This document shows, piece after piece, positions 51,074 through 60,268 of a DNA stretch of 64,000 nt (position 1 is its first letter; every line of letters starts with the position of its first letter). The notes under the pieces are model-generated. The model worked only from the letters and a program-made list of their open reading frames with translations, made no database searches and was not told the origin of the DNA. The translations under genes were made by a program, and so were the position numbers. Origin of the DNA: JACMNW01 sp031406155. Lineage in GTDB: Bacteria; Pseudomonadota; Alphaproteobacteria; Rhodobacterales; Rhodobacteraceae. The stretch is from the NCBI GenBank assembly GCA_031406155.1, contig JANOGW010000056.1:62001-126000 (forward strand), in the 5' to 3' direction.

Positions 51074-51886
51074 CTAACGGACGAACGCATCCGAAAACCC
51101 ATGACTCTGAACGGCGCTCAACGCCATTTGCGCGTCGGTACCTGCTGCAAACGGTCCAGCGTAAATCACCTGCAAGGCCTTGCCATGCTTGCTGAAATTG
51201 CCCTTGGACACAGGCAGCCCCAGTCGGGCCAGCAGCGCGGCCGCCCGATCCGCATTCGCGGGTTCGCCATAGGCCCCGACCTGCACATAGTGCGTGCTTG
51301 CAACCACCTCGGGCGCGGGCGCGACGGCGGGCTGCAAGACGGGCGTTGTCGCCTTATCCTGTGCCAGCGGGATGGTGACACCGGGGTAGCGGTTGTGCGA
51401 CAGTGCTGCCCCCACGCCAGACCCGTTCGGGTAAATTGGCGGGCGTGCCCCGGTCAGGCTGCCATTCGCCGCAGTACAGATTACCACGGATCCCCCGTCG
51501 GTGGTTGCGTAGCGCCGCGCGATGGGAACCGAAACCGGACATCCGATCATCACCGGCGGGCGCACCACGGCAGTGCGAACTCGGCGTGTCTTGACGCGGG
51601 AGGCGGGGGCGGGTTGTGCGCCAGTGCCGGTCACATCCGACAGTTTTGCAATGTCATTCGTCGGCGTCTGGCCGCAGATCGGCTTTCGATCCTGCCCGAC
51701 ACGTGGCACCCAGGTCGCCTCGCCACCATAGCCAGCCCGCAGAAAGATGCAGCCGTTGCTGTCAATGTAGCTTTGGCCTTCATAGTCGGCGGCGGGAAGT
51801 TCTGCCGGGCCTTCCGTCTGCGCGACAGCGCCGCCCGTGGCAGATAGTGCCACCGAAAACGCCAATGCAATGACCCGTGTCAGCAT
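51074..51886 (-). CDS. SPOR-domain protein, exported
   Basis: 270 aa from ATG 51886, with GGGGAA seven bases upstream. A Sec signal peptide (MLTRVIALAFSVALSATGGAVAQ, in parts; about 1-22) is followed by a region with four cysteines and a proline/alanine-rich linker. The C-terminal SPOR domain is at about 193-270 (HYVQVGAYGEPANADRAAALLARL, in parts, ending IYAGPFAAGTDAQMAL). SPOR domains bind glycan strands without stem peptides at the division septum. It likely localises to the periplasm at the septum. Runs alone between the M48-like gene and upp. Confidence 0.85.
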   Translation of the reverse strand: MLTRVIALAFSVALSATGGAVAQTEGPAELPAADYEGQSYIDSNGCIFLRAGYGGEATWVPRVGQDRKPICGQTPTNDIAKLSDVTGTGAQPAPASRVKTRRVRTAVVRPPVMIGCPVSVPIARRYATTDGGSVVICTAANGSLTGARPPIYPNGSGVGAALSHNRYPGVTIPLAQDKATTPVLQPAVAPAPEVVASTHYVQVGAYGEPANADRAAALLARLGLPVSKGNFSKHGKALQVIYAGPFAAGTDAQMALSAVQSHGFSDAFVR

Positions 51887-51953
51887 AGTTATTCCCCACC
51901 CCGATCCGCCAGCACGATGCTGCAGCTTGCGGGCTGAGTAAACCCCCCCAGCC

Positions 51954-52586
51954 TTATTTGGTGCCAAACATCCTGTCGCCCGCGTCGCCAAGGCCGGGCA
52001 CGATATAGCCGTGATCGTTCAGATGGCTGTCAACCGCCGCCGTCACGATAGGCACATCGGGATGCGCCGCTTTCATCCGGGCAATGCCTTCGGGGGCTGC
52101 CAGCAGGCACAGGAAGCGGATGTTCTTGGCACCGGCTTTCTTCAGCAGATCTACCGCCGCAACCGATGAATTGCCTGTCGCCAGCATCGGGTCCACCACA
52201 ATTGAAATCCGCTCTTCAAGCTGATCCGGCAGCTTGCAGTAATACTGCACCGGTTGCAGCGTTTCAGGGTCGCGATACAGTCCGACAAACCCCACGCGGG
52301 CCGCGGGGACTAGTTCCAAAATGCCGTCCAGCAACCCGTTGCCCGCCCGCAGAATGGAAATCAGCGCCAGCTTTTTGCCATCCAGCGTCGGCGCATCCAT
52401 CGGCTCCAGCGGCGTTTCGATCCGCGTCGTCGTCATATCCAATTCACGCGTCACTTCATAGGCCAGCAGCAAACTGATCTCGCGCAGCAGCCTGCGAAAC
52501 CCGGCGGTCGAGGTGTCCTTGTTGCGCATCAACGTCAGCTTGTGCTGCACAAGCGGGTGCGTGACGATGGTCAGATGATCAAGCAG
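51954..52586 (-). CDS. upp: Uracil phosphoribosyltransferase (CTG start)
   Basis: 210 aa if translation starts at CTG 52586, giving (M)LDHLTIVTHPLVQHKLTLMR, the family's normal N-terminus. No ATG, GTG or TTG occurs in frame between the upstream stop and the GTG at 52550, which would cut off the conserved N-terminal segment. GGAGG is six bases before the CTG. PRPP motif VDPMLATGNSS and the uracil-binding YIVPGLGDAGDR are present. It converts uracil and PRPP to UMP. It overlaps the add stop by 8 bp and is last in the nucleoside operon. Confidence 0.9.
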   Translation of the reverse strand: MLDHLTIVTHPLVQHKLTLMRNKDTSTAGFRRLLREISLLLAYEVTRELDMTTTRIETPLEPMDAPTLDGKKLALISILRAGNGLLDGILELVPAARVGFVGLYRDPETLQPVQYYCKLPDQLEERISIVVDPMLATGNSSVAAVDLLKKAGAKNIRFLCLLAAPEGIARMKAAHPDVPIVTAAVDSHLNDHGYIVPGLGDAGDRMFGTK

Positions 52587-53571
52587 GACAGGCCTCCAAC
52601 AGCTTCAAGACACGCGCCCGGGTATCGGCGTCGCAGAAGGCAGCGTCAAGGGATGTGCGGGCGATGCCGTGAAAGAAGCCCTCATCCCAATCGAAGGCGG
52701 CATTTAGCTGCTCGTATTCCTTCGCCATCGTGGTGTGAAAGAACGGCGGGTCATCGGTGGAAATGGTCACCTTGACCCCCCGCCGGTGCAGATCCGAAAT
52801 CGGATGCGCGCGCCAGTCGGGATAAAGACCCAACGCGATATTCGATCCGGGGCAAACTTCCAGAACGATGCCTTTCTCGGCCAATTCATCCACCAGCGCC
52901 AGATCTTCAATCGCCCGCACACCATGCCCGATCCGTTCTGGCCGGAACGCCGTCAAAGCATCCCGCACCGACTGTGGCCCACCCCATTCGCCAGCATGCG
53001 CGGTCAGCCGCAAACCCGCTTCACGCGCCACATCAAAAGCATAGGTGAAGTCCTTGGGCGCAGACACTTTTTCGTCCCCCGCAATGCCAAAGCCGACGAT
53101 CCAGTCGCCAGCGGTTTCCGCCGCACATTTCGCCGTCTGGCGCGCCTTGTCCGGACCGAAATGCCGGATGCAGGTGATGACGCCGCGCAGGGTGATGCCC
53201 ATCTGACTCTCGGCCTGATCGGCCGCTTCCTGAATGGCATGCAGGTACTCGCGCCACGCGATCAGATCGCGGTTGCCACAGAAATCAGGGCTCAGAAACG
53301 TCTCGCAATAGACCACGCCTGAGGCAGCACTTTGCTCCAGCACTGCAAGGGTCAGGCGGTGGTAATCCTCGGGCGATTTCAGTGTTTCAGTCGCCGCTTC
53401 GTAGACTTTCAGGAATTGCCAAAAATCAGCAAACTTGTATTCACCAGCCGCATCGAAAATCCCAGCGATGTCCATGCTCTTTTCGCGCGCCAATCCGCGG
53501 ATAAAGGCCGGCGGGGCCGCGCCTTCCAGATGCAGATGCAGCTCTACCTTGGGCAAATGGGCAATGGTCAT
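52579..53571 (-). CDS. add: Adenosine deaminase
   Basis: 330 aa. Metal ligands in ELHLHLEG, catalytic His and Glu in LTAHAGEWGG, IGHGVRA, and the metal Asp pair in ISTDDPPFF are all in place. It deaminates adenosine (and deoxyadenosine) to inosine. Relatives include adenine deaminases, but the STDDPPFF form also occurs there, so adenine is a possible alternative. ATGA overlap with deoB, and 8-bp overlap with upp. Confidence 0.85.
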   Translation of the reverse strand: MTIAHLPKVELHLHLEGAAPPAFIRGLAREKSMDIAGIFDAAGEYKFADFWQFLKVYEAATETLKSPEDYHRLTLAVLEQSAASGVVYCETFLSPDFCGNRDLIAWREYLHAIQEAADQAESQMGITLRGVITCIRHFGPDKARQTAKCAAETAGDWIVGFGIAGDEKVSAPKDFTYAFDVAREAGLRLTAHAGEWGGPQSVRDALTAFRPERIGHGVRAIEDLALVDELAEKGIVLEVCPGSNIALGLYPDWRAHPISDLHRRGVKVTISTDDPPFFHTTMAKEYEQLNAAFDWDEGFFHGIARTSLDAAFCDADTRARVLKLLEACPA

Positions 53572-54764
53572 AGAAAGCTGGTCCCCGTCGCTGGCGCACG
53601 CACACCCAGATGCGAGGCAACAGAGGCCGCAATGTCAGTGAAGGCGCATAGGCCGAGTGCGCCCGACCCTGCCCCGGCAACCAATACCGGCACCCTTTCC
53701 CGGGTGTGATCAGTCCCGCGCCATGTCGGATCATTGCCGTGATCGGCAGTGAAAATGGCGATGTCATCCGGGCGCAGCAACGGCAGAAACGCCCCCACGC
53801 GTTCATCGAACCATTCCAGCGCGCGGGCATATCCGGCGACGTCCCGGCGGTGGCCATAAAGGCTGTCAAACTCGACAAAGTTCGCAAATGTCAAGGATCC
53901 GGGCTCGGCACTGTCTGCTAGCCGCAGCAAATGCCCGAAAAGATCAATGTCGGATTTCCCCTTGTGCAACTGACCGATCCCACGCCCGGAAAATATATCG
54001 CCGATCTTGCCGATGGCATGGGTTTTCCGACCGGCCTTTTGCACCCAGTCCAACAACGTCGGCGACGGCGGTTCAATCGCGAAATCCTGCCGGTTCGGCG
54101 TGCGCGTAAAGGCACCGACATGGCCGGTAAAGGGGCGCGCGATCACCCGGCCCACAAGGCGCGCATGCACCTTTGGTGCCAATGCCTGACAGAGCGCGAT
54201 CAAGCGGCCAAGGCCAAAGCTTTCCTCGTGTGCCGCAATCTGCACCACGGAGTCGGCGGATGTATAGACAATCGGCCAGCCGGTGCGCAAATGTTCAGCC
54301 CCCAATCGCTCGATGATCGGAATGCCCGAGGCATGGCAATTGCCCAATATCTTCGGAACCCCTGCAACATAGCAGATTTCTTCCACCAGATCGGGCGGAA
54401 AGGCAGGGATTTCGTCGGGGAAATAGGTCCAGTCCCATGGCACCGGCACGCCCGCCATTTCCCAATGGCCCGACGGCGTATCCTTGCCCTTCGACACTTC
54501 GGTTGCCGCCCCCCAGCCTCCGGTTGGCACAGCCGACAAGCCCGGCGTTGGATCACCCGAGGCCAGCCGGATCGCCGCTCCAAGCCCCAATCCATCCAGG
54601 TTCGGCATGTGCAGCGGGCCTGACCGGCCTTCATCCGCAGCCCCTTGCGCGCAGGCCATCGCAATATGGCCAAGCGTATTCGCGCCCTCGTCACCAAAGG
54701 CAGCCGCATCCGGCGCGCCGCCGCAGCCAACCGAATCCATCACGATCAGAAAGGCGCGGGTCAT
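53568..54764 (-). CDS. deoB: Phosphopentomutase
   Basis: 398 aa. MDSVGCGGAPDA holds the first metal aspartate, GKDTPSGHWEMAG the phosphorylated Thr, and TADHGNDPTW...TDHTRE the second metal site, as in DeoB of the alkaline-phosphatase superfamily. It interconverts (deoxy)ribose-1-phosphate and 5-phosphate, linking DeoA to the pentose pathway or deoxyribose aldolase. ATGA-type overlaps join it to deoA upstream and add downstream. Confidence 0.95.
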   Translation of the reverse strand: MTRAFLIVMDSVGCGGAPDAAAFGDEGANTLGHIAMACAQGAADEGRSGPLHMPNLDGLGLGAAIRLASGDPTPGLSAVPTGGWGAATEVSKGKDTPSGHWEMAGVPVPWDWTYFPDEIPAFPPDLVEEICYVAGVPKILGNCHASGIPIIERLGAEHLRTGWPIVYTSADSVVQIAAHEESFGLGRLIALCQALAPKVHARLVGRVIARPFTGHVGAFTRTPNRQDFAIEPPSPTLLDWVQKAGRKTHAIGKIGDIFSGRGIGQLHKGKSDIDLFGHLLRLADSAEPGSLTFANFVEFDSLYGHRRDVAGYARALEWFDERVGAFLPLLRPDDIAIFTADHGNDPTWRGTDHTRERVPVLVAGAGSGALGLCAFTDIAASVASHLGVRAPATGTSFL

Positions 54765-56068
54765 GCTATCCTCTGGTGAACAAGCGGCGGATCATCGGGC
54801 AGCGTTTCGGAAAATCTGTAGGCCGCTTGAACCGCCCGTATGGCGCGTTCGGCGTCAGCTTCGGTCGCGGCATGCACCATGGCCAAGGGCACGTCGCGGC
54901 CGACCTCTTCGCCGATGCCCGCAAGATCCGAAAATCCAACCGAAAGGTTGATCCTGTCGCCTTCCCGCAGACGCCCGCCACCCAGATACACGACGGCTTT
55001 TCCGATCGCCTCGCCGTCGATCATGCTGACAAAGCCATCATGCGGGTTCGGCACTTCGCGCATCACAGGCGCGGCCGGCAGCCGGTCGGGCCAGCGATCC
55101 ACGAAATCCGCAGGGCCGCCCTGTGCGGTCACCATCCGGCCAAACCATTCGGCAGCCTCGCCCGATTCCAGTGCCTGTTCGATGCGCGCAGCCCCGTCGT
55201 CGGCGTCTGCGGCAAGCCCGCCCAGCGCCAGCGCCTCGCCCCCCAAAGCCGCCGTCAGATCCCACAATGCCGCATTCACCGACGTGCCGGTCAGCGTTTC
55301 CATCACTTCGATCACCTCCAACGCATTGCCCGCCGCCGTGGCCAAGGGCTGGCTCATGTCGGTGATCAGCGCGGTCGTCATGCAGCCCGCCCCCTGAGCC
55401 GTCTTGACCAAAGCCTGCGCCAAGGCCTGTGCCTCGCCAATCGTTTTCATAAAGGCGCCAGAGCCGACCTTGACATCCAGCACCAGCGCCTCAAGCCCCG
55501 CCGCAAGTTTTTTCGACAGGATCGATGCCGTGATCAGATCGATGCTTTCAACCGTGCCGGTCACATCGCGAATGGCATAGAGACGCCGGTCAGCGGGCGC
55601 AATTTCCGCACTCGCCGAGACGATTGCGCAGTGCGTTTGCTTTAATTGGCTGCGCAACTGATCCTCGGTCAGCCCGGTGCGGAACCCGGGGATAGCTTCC
55701 AGCTTGTCGAGTGTGCCCCCGGTGTGCCCCAGTCCCCGCCCCGAAATCATCGGCACATAGGCCCCGCAGGCGGCAAGTGCCGGTGCCAGCAACAGCGATA
55801 CGCAATCGCCGACCCCGCCGGTCGAATGCTTGTCCAGCACCGGCCCGGGCATATCCCAATGCAGAACCTTGCCGGTATCACGCATCGCGCGCGTCAGGGC
55901 AATGCGTCCCGCCTCGCCCAGCCCTTTGAGGCACACGGCCATTGCAAAAGCCCCCGCCTGCGCATCGCTGACCCCACCCGAGGCCAGACCGTCGGCAAAC
56001 CACGCCAGTTCCTGCGCCGTCGGGTGTTCCCCCATCCGCAGCTTGGCAATGATGCCGCGCGCGTCCAT
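54761..56068 (-). CDS. deoA: Thymidine phosphorylase
   Basis: 435 aa from ATG 56068, one base after the cdd stop; a GTG at 56095 inside cdd is less likely. The phosphate/pyrimidine motifs DKHSTGGVGDCVSLLLAP (in parts), MISGRGLGHTGGTLDKLEAIPG (in parts) and VLDVKVGSGAFM are diagnostic. It splits thymidine or deoxyuridine to base and deoxyribose-1-phosphate. Second gene of the operon, with 4-bp overlap to deoB. Confidence 0.95.
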   Translation of the reverse strand: MDARGIIAKLRMGEHPTAQELAWFADGLASGGVSDAQAGAFAMAVCLKGLGEAGRIALTRAMRDTGKVLHWDMPGPVLDKHSTGGVGDCVSLLLAPALAACGAYVPMISGRGLGHTGGTLDKLEAIPGFRTGLTEDQLRSQLKQTHCAIVSASAEIAPADRRLYAIRDVTGTVESIDLITASILSKKLAAGLEALVLDVKVGSGAFMKTIGEAQALAQALVKTAQGAGCMTTALITDMSQPLATAAGNALEVIEVMETLTGTSVNAALWDLTAALGGEALALGGLAADADDGAARIEQALESGEAAEWFGRMVTAQGGPADFVDRWPDRLPAAPVMREVPNPHDGFVSMIDGEAIGKAVVYLGGGRLREGDRINLSVGFSDLAGIGEEVGRDVPLAMVHAATEADAERAIRAVQAAYRFSETLPDDPPLVHQRIA

Positions 56069-56069
56069 G

Positions 56070-56462
56070 TCAGGTGCGATCCATATGCGCAGCACTGAAT
56101 GATCCGGGCAGCAGATCCGAAACCGTCATCACTTTGCTGGTGCCATCGGTGGTGCACAGGGTCACGCGGACCCCAGGGCCCGCAAATTCGGCGATCTTCT
56201 GGCGACAACCGCCGCAGGGCGGCACCGGTTCGGGGCAATCGGCTATTACCAGCACTTCGGCAATCACCGTGTCGCCCGCCGCGATCATCGCGGCAATAGC
56301 GCCGGCTTCGGCGCAGGTGCCTTCCGGATAGGCCACGTTTTCGACATTGCAGCCGGAATACACCGCGCCTGACGCCGCCCGTATTGCCGCCCCGACCTTG
56401 AACCGCGAATAAGGCGCATAGGCATTTTCCCGCACAAGGGTGGCTGCTGAAAGAAGTGACAT
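56070..56462 (-). CDS. cdd: Cytidine deaminase
   Basis: 130 aa from ATG 56462, with GGAG eight bases upstream; an in-frame start at 56534 would add 24 uncharacteristic residues. Zinc and catalytic motifs: GCNVENVAYPEGTCAEAGAI (C and E) and PPCGGCRQ. The AYAPYSRFKVGAA segment is typical of the tetrameric form. It converts cytidine and deoxycytidine to uridine forms. First gene of the cdd-deoA-deoB-add-upp operon. Confidence 0.95.
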   Translation of the reverse strand: MSLLSAATLVRENAYAPYSRFKVGAAIRAASGAVYSGCNVENVAYPEGTCAEAGAIAAMIAAGDTVIAEVLVIADCPEPVPPCGGCRQKIAEFAGPGVRVTLCTTDGTSKVMTVSDLLPGSFSAAHMDRT

Positions 56463-56537
56463 GAACAGGCTCCGGCAAAGGGATTTCGCCGCAGTTTGGG
56501 GCCGCACGGATTTGGATGCAAGCCGCACTCGCAAACA

Positions 56538-56563
56538 GCAAAACCCGGCGTTCGGTGTTTTGC
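56538..56563. terminator. Terminator-like hairpin between cdd and the VOC-cupin gene
   Basis: 7-bp stem GCAAAAC (56538-56544) / GTTTTGC (56557-56563) with further interrupted pairing inside. It follows the VOC-cupin gene on the minus strand (gene end 56574) and precedes cdd, separating the two. No clear T-run. Confidence 0.4.
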
Positions 56564-56573
56564 GAAATGGCGA

Positions 56574-57659
56574 TTAAACAATCGTGGTGCCAAACGACCC
56601 CGGCAAGGCCACTTCCAGCAATTCCAGATCATGGCTCGGGTCCAGATACCGCGTGGCCAATCCGGGCGGGATGACGAACGCATCGCCGGGCGACAGCCGG
56701 TAGGGTTCCTTTCCCTCGCCTTCCAAAGTCATGGCTCCTGACATGACGAAGGTGAACAGGATATCGCCGTCATGCCGGGCCCAATTCACCGGACCGCCCG
56801 ATGGCCGCACAACCAGCACCCCCGCCACGCCCTTGGTGCCCGCGTTGATCGCGGTATCGCGTGCGGTGCAGCCGGAAAGGCGGTGCGGCTGCCATTCACC
56901 CTTTGCCCCGACATTGTGCACAAACCGTTGGCCTTGCCATTCGCGGTCCGGGCGCAGATGCGCAGTCGGCAATGCCATCTCATGATCGATCTCGGTCACG
57001 TGTTCGGCAGGCACGCCAATTTCGATGACCTCGATCCCGTCCGAAGCATGCAAGACCCGGTGCCGGATCTCTGGCGGCTGGATGAAACAATCGCCCGCCG
57101 TCAGTCGGATTGATGGACCCTGATCTTCGTAGACCACATCAACCCAGCCCTTGATGCAAAAGATCAGCTGGAAGCCGACCTTGTGAAAATGCACCATATC
57201 CGGCACCGGCCCCCCATCGGGAATGCGGATGTGGCTGGCAATGATCGCCCCGCCCAGCCGCGATGGCACCAAATCGCGGTAATGCATGCCCGCCCGGCCA
57301 ATCACCCAGGGCGCTTGGTCGGCCAACCTGCGTACGACAAAGGCATGTTCGGTTTGTGGTAAGATTAGCGGTGGATTCAGTTCGTCAATCTCGATCAATG
57401 TACCATTTGGTGCGATCAAGCTTCGCGCTCCACCTGCAAACCCGTCCGGGTCATCCGTCAAAATCCGCAGCATCCCAGGTGCCTCCGGCGCGCCCTTTTG
57501 AATGCGAATGCGCAGGCCATGCCCCGACAAAACCGCCACCTCGGGGTTATCCGCCGGATAAATCGTATCCAGCCGCATTTGCAGCACTTTGGTGTAAAAC
57601 GGCAGGTCCGCGGCCAAGTTCTGCGTCGGAAGCCGAATTTCAGCGCGAGTTTCAGCCAT
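56574..57659 (-). CDS. VOC-domain / bicupin fusion protein
   Basis: 361 aa from ATG 57659; ATG 57668 three codons upstream is also possible. Residues about 5-100 form a glyoxalase/VOC-like module (AADLPFYTKVLQMRLDTIYPAD, in parts). Two cupin domains follow: GDCFIQPPEIRHRVLH (about 215-230) with MVHFHKVGFQLIF upstream of it, and GDAFVIPPGLATRYLDP (about 325-341). The second cupin has a degenerate metal motif (WARHDGDILFTFV). Cupin arrangement resembles ureidoglycine aminohydrolase-like proteins, but function is open. It is divergent from maeB. Confidence 0.72.
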   Translation of the reverse strand: MAETRAEIRLPTQNLAADLPFYTKVLQMRLDTIYPADNPEVAVLSGHGLRIRIQKGAPEAPGMLRILTDDPDGFAGGARSLIAPNGTLIEIDELNPPLILPQTEHAFVVRRLADQAPWVIGRAGMHYRDLVPSRLGGAIIASHIRIPDGGPVPDMVHFHKVGFQLIFCIKGWVDVVYEDQGPSIRLTAGDCFIQPPEIRHRVLHASDGIEVIEIGVPAEHVTEIDHEMALPTAHLRPDREWQGQRFVHNVGAKGEWQPHRLSGCTARDTAINAGTKGVAGVLVVRPSGGPVNWARHDGDILFTFVMSGAMTLEGEGKEPYRLSPGDAFVIPPGLATRYLDPSHDLELLEVALPGSFGTTIV

Positions 57660-57772
57660 AGCTTTCATGTCCTTTTGCCTGCACAGTGGCCGCGATAGAC
57701 GCGATTTGCAAGATATGCCAAAAGGTGTTTTCAGCATGGCTTGCAACAGGCAAACGTGCAGCACTGAAAATA

Positions 57773-57790
57773 TAGTTTAATACTAAACTA
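57773..57790. promoter_or_regulatory. Perfect inverted repeat TAGTTTA-N4-TAAACTA between cupin gene and maeB
   Basis: An 18-bp element with perfect 7-bp arms, 18 bp upstream of the maeB ATG, in an AT-rich patch. Its form resembles MarR-type operators. It is placed to regulate maeB directly and perhaps the divergent cupin gene. Confidence 0.5.
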
Positions 57791-57808
57791 GTTTTCCTGG
57801 GGGATGGA

Positions 57809-60088
57809 ATGGATGAGGCTCGGCACGATAACGCACGGCAAGCGGCGCTGGATTATCACGAATTTCCCAAGCCCGGAAAGCTGGAAATACGCGCCACCAA
57901 ACCACTGGCCAACGGTCAAGACCTTAGCCTTGCCTACAGCCCCGGTGTCGCCGAAGCCTGTCTTGAGATCAAGGCCGATGCCACCACTGCCAGCCGCTAC
58001 ACCGCGCGCGGTAATCTGGTGGGTGTTGTGACCAATGGCACCGCCGTTCTGGGCCTTGGCAATATCGGCGCATTGGCGTCGAAACCCGTCATGGAAGGCA
58101 AGGCGGTTCTGTTCAAGAAATTCGCCAATATCGACTGCTTTGATATCGAACTGAACGAGGCTGATCCCACCAAACTGGCGGAAATCGTCTGCGCGCTGGA
58201 ACCTACTTTCGGCGCGATCAATCTGGAAGATATCAAAGCCCCCGATTGCTTCATAGTGGAGGCTATCTGCCGCAAACGCATGAAAATTCCGGTGTTCCAC
58301 GATGATCAGCACGGCACGGCCATTGTGGTCGGTGCTGCGGCCACCAACGCGCTGCACGTCGCTGGCAAACGCTTTGACCAGATCAAAATCGTCTCCACCG
58401 GTGGCGGCGCTGCGGGCATCGCCTGCCTGAACATGCTGCTGAAACTGGGCGTCAAACGCGAAAACGTCTGGCTTTGTGATCTGGAAGGACTGGTCTACCA
58501 CGGCCGCACCGCACAAATGACAGATCAGAAAACCGCCTATGCCCAAGGCTACGTGCCCGCCACGCTTGCCGACGTCATCGCAGGCGCAGACTTGTTCCTC
58601 GGCCTGTCAGGCCCCGCTGTTTTGACCCCTGAAATGGTGGCACGCATGGCTCCTCGGCCCATCGTCTTTGCCCTTGCCAACCCGATGCCGGAAATTCTGC
58701 CCGACGCCGTGCGCGCCGTCAGCCCCGATGCCATCATAGCCACGGGCCGCAGCGATTTTCCAAATCAGGTCAATAACGTGCTGTGTTTTCCGTTCATTTT
58801 CAGGGGCGCGCTGGATGTCGGGGCCACCCAGATCAACGATGCCATGCAGCTTGCTTGCATCGATGGTATCGCCGCGCTTGCCCGCGCCACCACCAGCGCC
58901 GAGGCGGCGGCCGCCTACCGTGGCGAAACGCTGACCTTTGGCGCGGATTACCTGATCCCAAAACCCTTTGATCCACGCCTGATCGGTGTCGTCGCCTCTG
59001 CCGTCGCCAAAGCCGCCATGGAAACCGGCGTCGCAACCCGTCCGATCACCGATCTCGACGCCTACCGTGAAAAGCTGAACGGGTCGGTATTCAAATCCGC
59101 CCTCATCATGCGCCCGGTGTTCGACGCGGCCCGCAATGCCGACCGTCGCATCATCTTTGCTGAAGGCGAGGATGAACGGGTGCTGCGCGCCGCCAATTCC
59201 ATGCTCGAAGAAATGACAGATAAACCCATCCTGATCGGCCGCCCCGAGGTGATTGCTGCGCGCTGCGAACGCGCCGGCCTGCCGATCCGCCCTGACCGCG
59301 ATTTCGAGATCGTGAACCCTGAAAGCGATCACCGCTACCGCGATTACTGGGGCAGCTATCACGACGTGATGCAACGTCATGGTGTTACACCCGATATCGC
59401 CCGCGCCGTAATGCGTACAAATTCCACCGCCATCGCCGCTATTGCCGTGCATCGCGGCGACGCCGACAGTATGATCTGCGGCAGCTTTGGTCAGTATCTG
59501 TGGCACCTGAATTATGTCTGCCAAATTCTGGCGACGAACGATCTGCACCCCGTTGGTGCCCTTAGCCTGATGATCCTCGAAGATGGCCCGCTGTTTGTGG
59601 CCGACACTCAGGTTCACGCCGTGCCGACGCCTGAACAGATCGCCGAAACCATCATCGGGGCCGCCCGTCACGCCCGCCGCTTTGGCGTGACGCCCAAAGT
59701 GGCGCTGTGTTCGCATTCCAATTTCGGCAACCTTGACTCAGACTCTGGCCGCCGGATGCGCGCCGCTCTCGCCATCCTCGATGCCGCAAACGTCGATTTC
59801 GATTATGAAGGCGAAATGTCCGGCGACGCAGCACTGGACCCGGAATTGCGTGCCCGCATATTCCCCAATTCGCGCCTTCAGGGGGCCGCCAACGTGCTTG
59901 TCTTCGCCTATACCGACGCCGCAAGCACCGCGCGCAACATGCTGATACTAAAGGCAGGCGGGCTGGAGGTCGGCCCGATCCTGATGGGCATGGGTAACCG
60001 CGCCCATATCGTGACACCCTCGATCACCGCACGCGGGCTGCTGAACATCTCCGCATTGGCGGGCACGCCAGTGGCGCATTACGAATAA
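57809..60088 (+). CDS. maeB: NADP-dependent malic enzyme, MaeB type with phosphotransacetylase-like domain
   Basis: 759 aa. The malic domain (about 20-180) has LAYSPGVAEAC and VFHDDQHGTAIV, the NAD(P) domain has STGGGAAGIACL. Residues about 430-755 form a phosphate acetyltransferase-like domain (RIIFAEGEDERVLRAA), regulatory and usually catalytically inactive in MaeB. It oxidatively decarboxylates malate to pyruvate, supplying NADPH, useful for PHB synthesis encoded nearby. The GGGGGATGGA start site and a perfect operator-like dyad lie upstream. Confidence 0.95.
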   Translation: MDEARHDNARQAALDYHEFPKPGKLEIRATKPLANGQDLSLAYSPGVAEACLEIKADATTASRYTARGNLVGVVTNGTAVLGLGNIGALASKPVMEGKAVLFKKFANIDCFDIELNEADPTKLAEIVCALEPTFGAINLEDIKAPDCFIVEAICRKRMKIPVFHDDQHGTAIVVGAAATNALHVAGKRFDQIKIVSTGGGAAGIACLNMLLKLGVKRENVWLCDLEGLVYHGRTAQMTDQKTAYAQGYVPATLADVIAGADLFLGLSGPAVLTPEMVARMAPRPIVFALANPMPEILPDAVRAVSPDAIIATGRSDFPNQVNNVLCFPFIFRGALDVGATQINDAMQLACIDGIAALARATTSAEAAAAYRGETLTFGADYLIPKPFDPRLIGVVASAVAKAAMETGVATRPITDLDAYREKLNGSVFKSALIMRPVFDAARNADRRIIFAEGEDERVLRAANSMLEEMTDKPILIGRPEVIAARCERAGLPIRPDRDFEIVNPESDHRYRDYWGSYHDVMQRHGVTPDIARAVMRTNSTAIAAIAVHRGDADSMICGSFGQYLWHLNYVCQILATNDLHPVGALSLMILEDGPLFVADTQVHAVPTPEQIAETIIGAARHARRFGVTPKVALCSHSNFGNLDSDSGRRMRAALAILDAANVDFDYEGEMSGDAALDPELRARIFPNSRLQGAANVLVFAYTDAASTARNMLILKAGGLEVGPILMGMGNRAHIVTPSITARGLLNISALAGTPVAHYE

Positions 60089-60268
60089 CGGCTCGGGCAG
60101 AGCGCGCAAGCTGTCTGGCTGACTGACAGCCTCACGGCCCGGTCAAACGATCATTCGTCCTGCCCTACTGGACTCTGTCACAATCTGCGTTATCGTTGCT
60201 GGGCAACGTCTTCAAGTCCGCTATCCACAACCCTGCGGTTGCTGCCGTCTTTTTTTCCGAGGTTTGAA

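Noticed and set aside
60110..60130. Hairpin GCTGTC-N9-GACAGC after maeB as terminator
   Set aside because: Short stem, long loop and no T-run; support is too weak.
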